From Lachnospiraceae bacterium (lineage in GTDB: Bacteria > Bacillota > Clostridia > Lachnospirales > Lachnospiraceae), in the NCBI GenBank assembly GCA_910575475.1, contig CAJTGD010000032.1, positions 1 to 64,000 on the forward strand: 64,000 nt of DNA. Direction: 5' to 3'. A program made the position numbers and the translations under genes. Position 1 is the stretch's first letter; each line of letters starts with the position of its first letter. Below, one piece after another: positions 42,829-50,766 of the stretch. The notes beneath the pieces were generated by a model. That model had not been told where the DNA came from. It saw only the letters and a list, made by a program, of their open reading frames with translations, and ran no database searches.

Positions 42829-44175
42829 ATGAAACATTTCCAGAACAAGAGAAACCCCGTACTCCCATTAGAATATCACGTACCGGACAGCGAGGCGCAT
42901 GTGATGCCCGACGGAACGCTCTATATCTACGGAAGCTTCGACGACCGGGAGGATGTATTCTGCAGTGAAAAATACCACGTCGTATCCACGCCGGACATGG
43001 AACACTGGACGATCCATGATATCTCGTTTACCGGGCAGCAGGTTCCTTGGTACAACGATCCGGACGCGCCCAAGTACCCCGGGATCGACTGGTCCAGACC
43101 TACGCCGTTTATCCGGAAAATGCTCGAGGCAGCGCGGGAAAACGGCGATGACATGAAGGAAAAATTTGAACAGGAAGGCGAAAAAGATAAGCCTGCGTTA
43201 TTATTTGCGCCGGACTGCCTGGAACGTGACGGAAAATATTATCTCTATTTCTGTATGCCCGATGATAGCGAGGGAGTGGCTGTTTCCGACCGCCCGGAAG
43301 GGATTCGGGATGATCTGGTCACGGAGGAAACGCATTTTTTCCATGAAGGATCCTCCATGAGAAAGATCGGAGACACCTATTATTATGTATACGCCGACAT
43401 GGAGCGGGGGAAACCTACGTCCCTCGGCTATTCCACAGGCAAGTCTCCGCTGGGACCATTTACCTATCGGGGAATCATTATCGACAACGACGGCTGCGAC
43501 CCCGCAAGCTGGAACAATCATGGCTCCATCGAATGCGTCAACGGGCAGTGGTATGTATTTTACCACCGATGCAGCCGGGGCGCGCAGCAGCACCGGAGAC
43601 TCTGCATTGAGCCGATTACGGTCAATCCGGACGGGACCATTGATGAGGTGAAAATGACCTCCCAGGGGGCCGGGGCTCCGTTTGCGCCGGGGGAAACGAT
43701 TTACGGATATCAGGCGTGCGGACTGAAAGGGACGGTATATATTGGGGCTGAGGATGCAGGCCGCGGGAAGAATGCTGTTTTACCGGGAACAGAATCGGCT
43801 TCCGGCAATATGGGACATGATGCGAGCCACGAAGAGCCGGCCGGAATTACACAGAGGAATCATGCGGCATCCAGTGCTGCCCGAATTCATGAATATCCTG
43901 AAAAACTGACCCACATCTCACCGGGAGATGAAATGATTTTCCGTTATGTGAAAAATGATGCCCCGTGGTCCGGGATAGAATGTACCTGCGCCGGAAGCGG
44001 AAGGCTGCAGGTCCTGTTGGATGATGTACCGGCGGGAACCATCGGCATGACTGGAGAAGCGGGGAAAATCCAGACGGTATCTGCCGGAATCTTAGCATCG
44101 GCGGGAACGTGTGAATTGAAGCTGAAAGCGGAAGAAGCGGATGGATTGGAAATTATGGAGGTCGTATTGAAGTGA
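42829..44175 (+). CDS. Glycoside hydrolase family 43 (arabinofuranosidase/xylosidase type)
   Basis: 448 residues. Five-bladed beta-propeller with an N-terminal catalytic acid region (YHVPDSEAHVMPDGTLYIYGS), the transition-state Asp in LFAPDCLERDGKYYLYF, and the acid Glu in HGSIECVNGQWYVFYHR. A C-terminal CBM6-like beta-sandwich (about 345-448) follows a variable linker. No signal peptide, so it is cytoplasmic. ATG 42829 follows AAAGGAGG. It is under the TGTCA-type promoter and is likely co-regulated with the transporters and esterase. Confidence 0.9.
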   Translation: MKHFQNKRNPVLPLEYHVPDSEAHVMPDGTLYIYGSFDDREDVFCSEKYHVVSTPDMEHWTIHDISFTGQQVPWYNDPDAPKYPGIDWSRPTPFIRKMLEAARENGDDMKEKFEQEGEKDKPALLFAPDCLERDGKYYLYFCMPDDSEGVAVSDRPEGIRDDLVTEETHFFHEGSSMRKIGDTYYYVYADMERGKPTSLGYSTGKSPLGPFTYRGIIIDNDGCDPASWNNHGSIECVNGQWYVFYHRCSRGAQQHRRLCIEPITVNPDGTIDEVKMTSQGAGAPFAPGETIYGYQACGLKGTVYIGAEDAGRGKNAVLPGTESASGNMGHDASHEEPAGITQRNHAASSAARIHEYPEKLTHISPGDEMIFRYVKNDAPWSGIECTCAGSGRLQVLLDDVPAGTIGMTGEAGKIQTVSAGILASAGTCELKLKAEEADGLEIMEVVLK

Positions 44176-44211
44176 TCCGGAAAGAGGGGGCCATTTCAGA
44201 AAAGATTGAGA

Positions 44212-44240
44212 TTGAATCAACAGCCCAAAGTTGCTATACT
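44212..44240 (+). promoter_or_regulatory. Possible promoter before the C-glycoside genes
   Basis: TTGAAT (44212-44217) and TATACT (44235-44240), 17-bp spacer. It lies in front of the residual oxidoreductase and isomerase genes and has no TGTCA motif at the shared distance. Confidence 0.4.
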
Positions 44241-44269
44241 ATCAGCAGCAGGGCTATTTTTTCTATGGA

Positions 44270-44440
44270 ACAGGCAGTCCTTTGCCATGAAGATCAGCTA
44301 CAACAGAGAGGTGAAATCGCGTTTGGATTTGTCAGGATGGAAAACGGGGCTACGATCTTCCTGGAAGCAGCGTGGGCACTGAATGTTAAGGATTCCCGTG
44401 AAGCGGCGACCACCCTTTGCGGCACAAAGGCGCAAAGGAC
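44270..44440 (+). pseudogene. Gfo/Idh/MocA oxidoreductase, middle fragment
   Basis: EIAFGFVRMENGATIFLEAA and [17 protein letters not shown] match the central beta-sheet part of Gfo/Idh/MocA sugar oxidoreductases. N-terminal NAD domain and C-terminus are absent. It joins the isomerase sequence at a short shared CAAAGG, indicating deletion by microhomology. In C-glycoside loci this oxidoreductase forms the 3-keto sugar needed for cleavage. Confidence 0.65.
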
Positions 44441-45288
44441 CAAAGCGCGGAGTTGCTTTTTACAGCTATTCAGCGGAATTTGGTTTATCAAAGACACTGG
44501 AAGATTGTTTTGAAGATGTACACGATATGGGGGCGCACGGGATCGAGATCCTGGCGAATACGCATATTGAAAACTATCCCTATCCCACCGACGAATGGGT
44601 GGACAAATGGTTCCGCCTGTGTGATAAGTATGAGATCGTCCCGGTAGAATACGGAAACTGGATCGACTCCCATGTATTGGGCGACAGGGACCTTACGACC
44701 GAGGAATCCTATGAGATGCTGGCAAGAGATATACGGCTTGCCCACAGGCTGGGATTCAAGGTGATGCGGACGAAGATGCCTGTGATCTCCAATGAGCTTG
44801 CCCCGGTAAAAAACTGGAGAGAGATCATCAAAATGGCGCTTCCGCTGGCAGAAGAGCTGGATATTAAGATGTGCCCGGAGATCCATACGCCGACCAATCT
44901 GAAAGGCCAGATGGTAACAGATTTCGTAGATTTTATCAAAGAAACGGGAACAAAGCATTTTGGCCTGAATATTGATTTCAGTGTTTTCAGACTCAAATTT
45001 GGAGAAAATGAGTTCAGGGATCCGCTTTACACGCCGAATGCCCAGGAGGATATCATACCGCTCCTGCCCTATATCTACTGCTGTCACGCAAAATTTATTA
45101 ATATGAGCGATGACTTTGAGGAGACAACGATACCTTATAAAGAGATCATCCAGATATTGAAGGATCATGACTGGGACGGATATCTGCTGAGCGAATACGA
45201 AGGCGCGGATAAATATGATTTCGGGTATGAGGTAGGACAGACTTTGAGAAAACAGCACATTATGCTGAAAAATGAGATCGGAGATTAA
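44383..45288 (+). CDS. C-glycoside deglycosidase alpha-type subunit (isomerase/epimerase fold), N-terminus replaced
   Basis: A TIM barrel of the sugar phosphate isomerase/epimerase (AP endonuclease 2) superfamily. Metal ligands are visible in MCPEIHTPT (Glu), NIDFSVF (Asp), CCHAKF (His) and LSEYEG (Glu). Followed after 13 bp by DUF6379, the pair that cleaves the C-C bond of 3-keto C-glycosides (DgpB/DgpC type, for example puerarin). The natural start MYQYDRKGPKRG, seen in the fragment at 23766, is gone. Here the frame can only start upstream at 44383 with about 21 foreign residues. No strong ribosome binding site precedes it, so activity is doubtful although the catalytic body is intact. Confidence 0.7.
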   Translation: MLRIPVKRRPPFAAQRRKGPKRGVAFYSYSAEFGLSKTLEDCFEDVHDMGAHGIEILANTHIENYPYPTDEWVDKWFRLCDKYEIVPVEYGNWIDSHVLGDRDLTTEESYEMLARDIRLAHRLGFKVMRTKMPVISNELAPVKNWREIIKMALPLAEELDIKMCPEIHTPTNLKGQMVTDFVDFIKETGTKHFGLNIDFSVFRLKFGENEFRDPLYTPNAQEDIIPLLPYIYCCHAKFINMSDDFEETTIPYKEIIQILKDHDWDGYLLSEYEGADKYDFGYEVGQTLRKQHIMLKNEIGD

Positions 45289-45301
45289 GGAGGGGAATAG
45301 A

Positions 45302-45742
45302 ATGGAAAAGGAAGTCATTCAGTCAGTTGGATTTAGAAATATAAAAGAGAACGGAAAAATCACAGGATTTCAGTTTAAGGTTCGGCTCCCCTATTACCGC
45401 GGGATCTTCCTGAGCCAGCTTCGGCCGGGAACACTGTATATTGACGGGGAAAAATTTGAAAAAGAGGAGATCGTCTGGAATATTAAGGGTGAAGACTACA
45501 CTCTGGAGGAAATGAAAACAGATTTTCAGACACACTGGGCAGTCACCGAGCCGGCAGTGCTGAAGGTGAAGAAAGAAGGAGGGCTGGCGCAGGGCTTCCA
45601 TGATATCACATATGGCTTTTGCTTTACTTCCTCCTATATGCCTCCGATCATCCAGGACCATCTGGACCCGGATGAAGAACCATTTGTATTTATGCCGAAG
45701 TTCGGGCATCACGTAAATAAGAGACGTCTGATCATCGTATAA
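45302..45742 (+). CDS. C-glycoside deglycosidase beta subunit (DUF6379)
   Basis: 146 residues, all-beta. KVRLPYYRGIFLSQLRPGTL and GFCFTSSYMPPIIQDHL are characteristic of DUF6379, the small subunit of gut C-glycoside deglycosidases, which completes the active site of the TIM-barrel subunit. ATG 45302 follows AAGGAGGGG. The terminator at 45765 closes the unit. Function from family knowledge; the glycoside cannot be read from sequence. Confidence 0.8.
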   Translation: MEKEVIQSVGFRNIKENGKITGFQFKVRLPYYRGIFLSQLRPGTLYIDGEKFEKEEIVWNIKGEDYTLEEMKTDFQTHWAVTEPAVLKVKKEGGLAQGFHDITYGFCFTSSYMPPIIQDHLDPDEEPFVFMPKFGHHVNKRRLIIV

Positions 45743-45764
45743 TACACTTTGAAAATAAGAGAAA

Positions 45765-45796
45765 GAAGCCTCCTGCCTGTTCGGGGAAGAGGCTTC
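45765..45796 (+). terminator. Terminator of the C-glycoside unit
   Basis: GAAGCCTC (45765-45772) pairs with GAGGCTTC (45789-45796), followed by CTCTCTCATTTG. A near copy is at 23906-23936. Confidence 0.6.
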
Positions 45797-45855
45797 CTCT
45801 CTCATTTGGGTGAAATGAGAATCATAACCGGTATATAACCGGCATCTTTTTGTAT

Positions 45856-46823
45856 TTATGGTGTTTCGTTTTGCACCTTTCCAAACCGGACCTCGCAATC
45901 CTTCCGGAAAAAAGAGATTCCATAACAATCAATTTTTTTATAACCTTCCGCGCGCAGCTCCTCCATATATTTTTTATCATAGATCTGATCAAGAGCCTTC
46001 TGGGCATCCATTTCCAAATCATCAATCTCATTCGATACCTTGACTTCCAGAATAAAGGACCTGCCCCGCAAGGAAGGACTCCTCACCATGATATCAGAAC
46101 GTCTGTTGCCTGATTCGCGGTTGGACTTCACCAGGTAATTTTCGCTTTGGCTAAGGATTCCGGTAAGAAATCCGTGATAAAAGTTCTCGGCACTATCGTA
46201 GAAGCTGATCGTACGCAAAAGCTGTCCGTTTAATATATCTGTCATCCTCTGGGCGTTTCCATCTTCCATCGCACGGTAGAGATCATGAAAATCTTCTTTT
46301 TGTATCATAGCTTTCAGCCAGTTCATAATCGTATTCTGATAAATAGTCTTTACTTCTATATTGGGAATCCGCACCCGCAAAAAGACAGAAGACTCCTTAA
46401 AGTACTCGCTTTCTTTCGTCAGATATCCAGTAAAATAAAGGAAATTCCACAAATTTTCCCCATTACCGTGCATATCCCCGTAGGTGACCTCTTCATGAAC
46501 CTGTATATCTAAGGTTCCTCCTTTTAAAAGAGTTTCAATCTGTCTTTTCATCTCCCGGTCAGCCCTGGCGATCATGTCCTTAATGATATCATTGGAACTG
46601 GTATTGACCCAGTAGGGATGCGGGAAAGCGTTGACATCCGCATACAAATCATACATAAAGTTGATTACACTCCACGGATTATAAACCTCCGTATTGCCAA
46701 ATGAATATCCATCATACCATTCTTTCAGGATCGGATAATGAGCATGGTCTTATCCACGTAGTAATAACCATTCTTTATTATTTTTTCAAAATTATCAACA
46801 CCGATCGGCAATGGTTTCTTCAT
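45856..46823 (-). pseudogene. AAA-ATPase-like / PD-(D/E)XK protein with internal deletion
   Basis: Leftward from ATG 46823: MKKPLPIGVDNFEKIIKNGY and YYVDKTMLI, then a stop. In another frame it resumes with [18 protein letters not shown] and the C-terminal half, ending in a PD-(D/E)XK core ([17 protein letters not shown]). About 200 residues including Walker A and B are deleted at about 46735. This subtype (PLPIGVDNFEKII) is distinct from the 1507-3081 gene. Confidence 0.8.
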
Positions 46824-46986
46824 GATCACACCTCCATCATAACTTATAAAGCTACACGGTTACTTCAAATATCGCTTGTCGTTTTGAACCGTTACCAATA
46901 TCTATCAGTATATCCGTTTTTTGCCTTCCGCGCAAGTATGTTACTGGTTACAGTTCACGATTAATGTCCGGTTTTGTGCTGTGTTA

Positions 46987-47030
46987 TGTCATATTTTCCA
47001 CTGTTTTTTTCCCATGCCGGATGTTATACT
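46987..47030 (+). promoter_or_regulatory. TGTCA-type operator and promoter for the esterase
   Basis: TGTCATATTTTCCACT begins at 46987 and TATACT at 47025, 38 bp on. The following leader (AAAAAAGGAGACGGCAAAAA) is recognisably a copy of the GH43 leader with its start codon lost, so this promoter derives from a duplicated GH43 locus. Confidence 0.7.
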
Positions 47031-47109
47031 GATTTAAAAAAGGAGACGGCAAAAAACAAAACATCTTCATAACAAGTTTCAGGCTTATCCAGATAAGAAA
47101 GGAAGTAAA

Positions 47110-47946
47110 ATGGCACTTATACAAGTAAATTTTTTATCAGAATCATTGATGAGGACAGTTCCATTCCAGGTGATCCTGCCGGTGGACAAGCTGGCGTTCC
47201 CGGGAATGCCGCAGCGAGAAAACAAACCGTTTAAAACGCTGTACCTGCTCCATGGTATTTTTGGAAATTACACGGATTGGGTATCCGGTACGAATATCCA
47301 GAGATGGGCGGAGGAGAAGGATCTGGCTGTTGTCATGCCTTCCGGCGATAATTATTTTTATATCGACCAGACAGATCCCCACAATTACTATGGAGAATTC
47401 ATCGGCCGGGAATTGGTGGAAATTACACGAAAGATGTTTCCGCTGTCCGGCAAAAGAGAAGATACATTTATAGCAGGCCTCTCTATGGGCGGTTACGGGG
47501 CGATCCGCAATGGGCTGAAATATCATGACACATTTGGCTATATAGGGGGACTGTCTTCCGCAATGGTGATCGACGGACTGGAAGCGCGGACAAATGACCA
47601 TCCATTTTTTATAGAAAGGAGGGACTTTGCGGAAAGCATTTTCGGAGATCTGGCAGAAGTGAAGGAAAGCGATAAAAATCCGGAATGGCTTGTAAAAAAA
47701 CTGACAGACGAACATGCGGAACTGCCGAAAATGTATCTGGCATGCGGTACGGAAGATTCCCTGCTGGAAGCAAACCGAAAGCTCTGGAATTTTTTGAGGG
47801 CATCCGGCGCGGAGGTGACCTGCGAAGAAGGACCGGGCGGACATGAGTGGGACTTCTGGAATCGGTATATCAAAAAATTTATTGACTGGCTTCCGTTGGA
47901 AGAGAATGCGGAAGCAGGCGTAAACAGTGGGAATGTCGGAATCTGA
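47110..47946 (+). CDS. Carbohydrate esterase of the esterase-D / CE1 type
   Basis: 278 residues, alpha/beta hydrolase. Oxyanion-side LLHGIFGNYTDW, nucleophile Ser in AGLSMGGYGAIRNG (about 126), Asp in CGTEDSLLE (about 216) and His in GGHEWDFWNRYI (about 246) form a complete triad. Relatives remove acetyl or feruloyl groups from xylan-type oligosaccharides. No signal peptide, so it works on imported acylated glycosides. It belongs to the TGTCA regulon. Confidence 0.9.
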   Translation: MALIQVNFLSESLMRTVPFQVILPVDKLAFPGMPQRENKPFKTLYLLHGIFGNYTDWVSGTNIQRWAEEKDLAVVMPSGDNYFYIDQTDPHNYYGEFIGRELVEITRKMFPLSGKREDTFIAGLSMGGYGAIRNGLKYHDTFGYIGGLSSAMVIDGLEARTNDHPFFIERRDFAESIFGDLAEVKESDKNPEWLVKKLTDEHAELPKMYLACGTEDSLLEANRKLWNFLRASGAEVTCEEGPGGHEWDFWNRYIKKFIDWLPLEENAEAGVNSGNVGI

Positions 47947-47968
47947 CGGAAACAAGAGGGAGCGGATT

Positions 47969-48039
47969 GATACTGTACGCCAGATCAATCTGCCGTGCAG
48001 TATCATATGACGCGCAATGCTGTATTAGTACAGCATTGC
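47969..48039. repeat. Two hairpins between convergent genes, one made of element ends
   Basis: GATACTG (47969-47975) pairs with CAGTATC (47998-48004). Next, GCAATGCTGTA (48014-48024) and TACAGCATTGC (48029-48039) are two head-to-head ends of the 165-bp element with no interior. The second hairpin abuts the stop codon of the AraC gene at 48041 and may now act as its terminator. Confidence 0.6.
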
Positions 48040-48040
48040 A

Positions 48041-49084
48041 TTAATTCTGCTCCCGGTATTCCGCCGAAGTCATCCCATAATATTTCTTAAAGATATGCCG
48101 GAAATTTCCCGGATCAATATATCCCAGTTCCTCCGCGATAGCCGAAATCGGCATGTCCGGATTGATCAGCAGCCGCGCGGCCTGCCGCATTTTCAGCTTC
48201 TGGATATTCTGGCTGAAACTCATCCCGGTACAGTTCTTGATAATTCGTTGAATCTGCCGTTCACTGTAATTGAAAAATTCTGCCAGCTCCTTCAAGGTAA
48301 CGGACGTATAATTCTCCTGTAAGTATTTCAAAATGAAGACAACATTTTCATCGTGTCCATGGGAATCAGCCTCTGGTACGATCACATTGGAACCATGATT
48401 GCGGAGAAGAATAATGAAAAAAGCTCCTACAATATTGTTCAAAAACCGTTCTTTATACTGACGGTTTCTTAAAAATTCCCTGTATGCATAAAGCACATAG
48501 TCGAACAGCTCCTGATCTTCTCCTGTACGGAAGAAAAGATAAGGATGCGTTTTCGAATGATAAAGAGTGCGCGTAAAAAAATCTGACAGCACGTCATTTT
48601 CCGACAAAACCCCGAAAAATACCTTTTCAAAGGTACTGGTTCTCAAAACAATATTGATGATGACGCAGTCATCAGAAAACGCGCTGATGGCATGTGTCGT
48701 TTCCGGAGCAATGATGCAGATGTCTCCCTTGTGCATGTGCAATTCCTGTTCTTGAATGTAATTCATACAATTTCCTTCAACGACGCAGACAACCTCCAGG
48801 AAGGAATGGGAATGCAGACAGGCGGGAAGATAGCGCAGATGGCGGTACAGCTCCGTATCGAATCCGCTCCGAAAAAAAGAATCTTCTTCCAGCCGGCTTT
48901 CCAGAAGCTGATTCGGAAATGAACGTCCGGACCGCTGCGCGGCCAGCTTCAAAATGTCGCTCAGATATTCACTGGAATGAGGAAGCTGCAGGTTGCGTTC
49001 CGGAAACTGTGTGTGAAGCAGCTTAAAGGTATGCTCCAGGCTGTTCAGCTGATTCTGTTGAGGAAACGCGTCTCGAAAAATCAT
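48041..49084 (-). CDS. AraC-family regulator with cupin sensor
   Basis: 347 residues. A cupin-like N-terminal half (HSHSFLEVVCVVEG, KGDICIIAPETTHAI) precedes a C-terminal AraC domain (LKELAEFFNYSERQIQRII; ISAIAEELGYIDPGNFRHIF). ATG 49084 follows GAAAGGAG. Divergent from the GPH transporter at 49345 and close to the TGTCA site at 49250; paralogue of the regulator at 8696. Best candidate for the activator of the TGTCA regulon. Confidence 0.9.
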   Translation of the reverse strand: MIFRDAFPQQNQLNSLEHTFKLLHTQFPERNLQLPHSSEYLSDILKLAAQRSGRSFPNQLLESRLEEDSFFRSGFDTELYRHLRYLPACLHSHSFLEVVCVVEGNCMNYIQEQELHMHKGDICIIAPETTHAISAFSDDCVIINIVLRTSTFEKVFFGVLSENDVLSDFFTRTLYHSKTHPYLFFRTGEDQELFDYVLYAYREFLRNRQYKERFLNNIVGAFFIILLRNHGSNVIVPEADSHGHDENVVFILKYLQENYTSVTLKELAEFFNYSERQIQRIIKNCTGMSFSQNIQKLKMRQAARLLINPDMPISAIAEELGYIDPGNFRHIFKKYYGMTSAEYREQN

Positions 49085-49178
49085 GTCTGTTCTCCTTTCA
49101 CGGGTATGTTTACAATAGCTCTTTTAGAAAGACTTTCAGTCTGTATAAAAGCCTGGTACAGTATTGTGTAATGATAAA

Positions 49179-49225
49179 GCAAGTATAAAATACGACATAG
49201 AAGGTTGTCAATCACGACACGGCGG
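49179..49225. promoter_or_regulatory. Conserved intergenic motif shared with 63163-63210
   Basis: GCAAGTATAAAATACGACAT followed after 8 bases by TTGTCAATC.CGACA is found almost identically at 63163. Here it lies between the divergent AraC and transporter genes. On the minus strand it contains ATGTCGTATTTTATAC, close to the TGTCA motif, so it may be the regulator's own site. Confidence 0.5.
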
Positions 49226-49249
49226 TATGTCGCGAAACACGCCGTCCTG

Positions 49250-49293
49250 TGTCACCTATGGCACTACGCTTTGAGTGGATTTATTGGTATACT
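49250..49293 (+). promoter_or_regulatory. TGTCA-type operator and promoter for the GPH transporter
   Basis: TGTCACCTATGGCACT begins at 49250; TATACT begins at 49288, 38 bp on, followed by GAC. Same geometry as at 9941, 42631 and 46987. Confidence 0.7.
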
Positions 49294-49344
49294 GACGTCA
49301 GAAATCGTAAACAGTGAAAATGCAGAAGAAAGGAAGAGAGAAAA

Positions 49345-50727
49345 ATGAATGGTAAATTAAAGTTTACTGAAAAACTTGGATATGGACTGGCAGCGTTATC
49401 CGGAGCGTCCAATTCGCTGCTTGGGGCGTTTTTGACGATGTTTTATACGGATAATATCGGAATGGCGGTCGGCGCGGTGGGAACGATGTTTATGATCTCA
49501 AAGCTGTTTGACGGAATTACGGATCTGATCGCGGGAAATATTGTAGATAAGACGAAAACAAAGTGGGGAAAGGCACGTCCCTGGATCCTGTGGCTGTCGG
49601 TTCCCGCGGGCCTGGCATTCGCGCTGATCTTTATGGTGCCGCAGAACGCAAGTCCGATGAGCCAGCTGGTCTATGCGTTTCTTACATATAACCTGTTTAG
49701 CTCCGTCATCTATACGATGGTCGGTGTGGCACAGACATCCCTGCTTGCGCTTATGACCATGGACGGAATCGAAAGGGGAGGGCTCGCAAGATATTCGATG
49801 TTATTCGGGCTGGGCGGTACGATGCTGGCAAGTTCCGTGACATTCCCGTTTATCGCAAAGATGGGCGGGGATACAACGGCATGGAGGATTGTATTTGCCA
49901 TATATGGATTTATCCTTGCGGCAGGCCTGATGTCAGCATTTTTCCTGACAAGAGAGCATGTCGCGGCAGTTGATCACAATGAAGACGGAACGTTGAATGA
50001 AGGTACACAGAGGTTATCCTTTATTGAGGGTGTAAAGCTATTCTTTTCAAATAAATATTGTATCTTTGGTTTGGTGATCACGACCCTGATGCAGCTTGCG
50101 CTGAATATCAATTCCGGTTCACAGACGTATTTTTACAAATATGTAATGGAAGATGAAATGCTGATGACCTCACTGAGTATGGTAGGCCTGATTCCGATGG
50201 TCGTTAGCGTCCTGTTTTTCGCGGGCCCCTGTTTAAAATATCTCGGAAAAAAGAAAAGTGTGTATTTCGGATGCGGCGGACAGTTGATCTCCTTCGCGAT
50301 GCGGGTTGCAGCAGGAATGACCGCGAATGTACCTTTGTTGATTGCGGGAACCGTTTTTGGCGGACTGATGACAGGCCCGGTTTCCATTCCGATCAATATC
50401 ATTACCGCGGACGCAATCGACTACGGCGATTACAAGACCGGAAAACGAATTGAAGGAACGGCATCTTCCATCGGAACATTTGCAGGAAAAATCAGCGCGG
50501 GACTCGCATCCGCGATTACGGGCTGGACACTTGCGCTGACAGGATATGTGGCAAATGCCGTGCAGACCTCTTCTACAAGGTTTGGGATTACCGCGGTATT
50601 CGCGATTCTTCCGGCAGTTATTTACATTGTGATCATACTGGCTTACAAGCTTATTTACCATTATGATAAGGAAGAGCCGGAAGTTGTGGCGGAATTGACA
50701 AGAAGAGAACAGGCGGCTAAGGAATAG
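49345..50727 (+). CDS. GPH-family glycoside symporter
   Basis: 460 residues, about 12 helices. Signature FDGITDLIAGNIVDKT and KWGKARPW near residues 55-80; C-terminal DYGDYKTGKRIEG is the second family motif. First gene of an operon with the GH3 and GH43-like enzymes (short gaps of 39 and 35 bp), so it should import their glycoside substrate. ATG 49345 follows AAAGGAAG. Confidence 0.95.
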   Translation: MNGKLKFTEKLGYGLAALSGASNSLLGAFLTMFYTDNIGMAVGAVGTMFMISKLFDGITDLIAGNIVDKTKTKWGKARPWILWLSVPAGLAFALIFMVPQNASPMSQLVYAFLTYNLFSSVIYTMVGVAQTSLLALMTMDGIERGGLARYSMLFGLGGTMLASSVTFPFIAKMGGDTTAWRIVFAIYGFILAAGLMSAFFLTREHVAAVDHNEDGTLNEGTQRLSFIEGVKLFFSNKYCIFGLVITTLMQLALNINSGSQTYFYKYVMEDEMLMTSLSMVGLIPMVVSVLFFAGPCLKYLGKKKSVYFGCGGQLISFAMRVAAGMTANVPLLIAGTVFGGLMTGPVSIPINIITADAIDYGDYKTGKRIEGTASSIGTFAGKISAGLASAITGWTLALTGYVANAVQTSSTRFGITAVFAILPAVIYIVIILAYKLIYHYDKEEPEVVAELTRREQAAKE

Positions 50728-50766
50728 AAAGATTAAAGGAATAGAAAGATCAGCAGGAGGTACAGT

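Noticed and set aside
44488-45318. 276-residue minus-strand frame opposite the C-glycoside isomerase gene
   Set aside because: The plus strand encodes a full TIM barrel with metal ligands; the minus frame has no recognisable composition or start.
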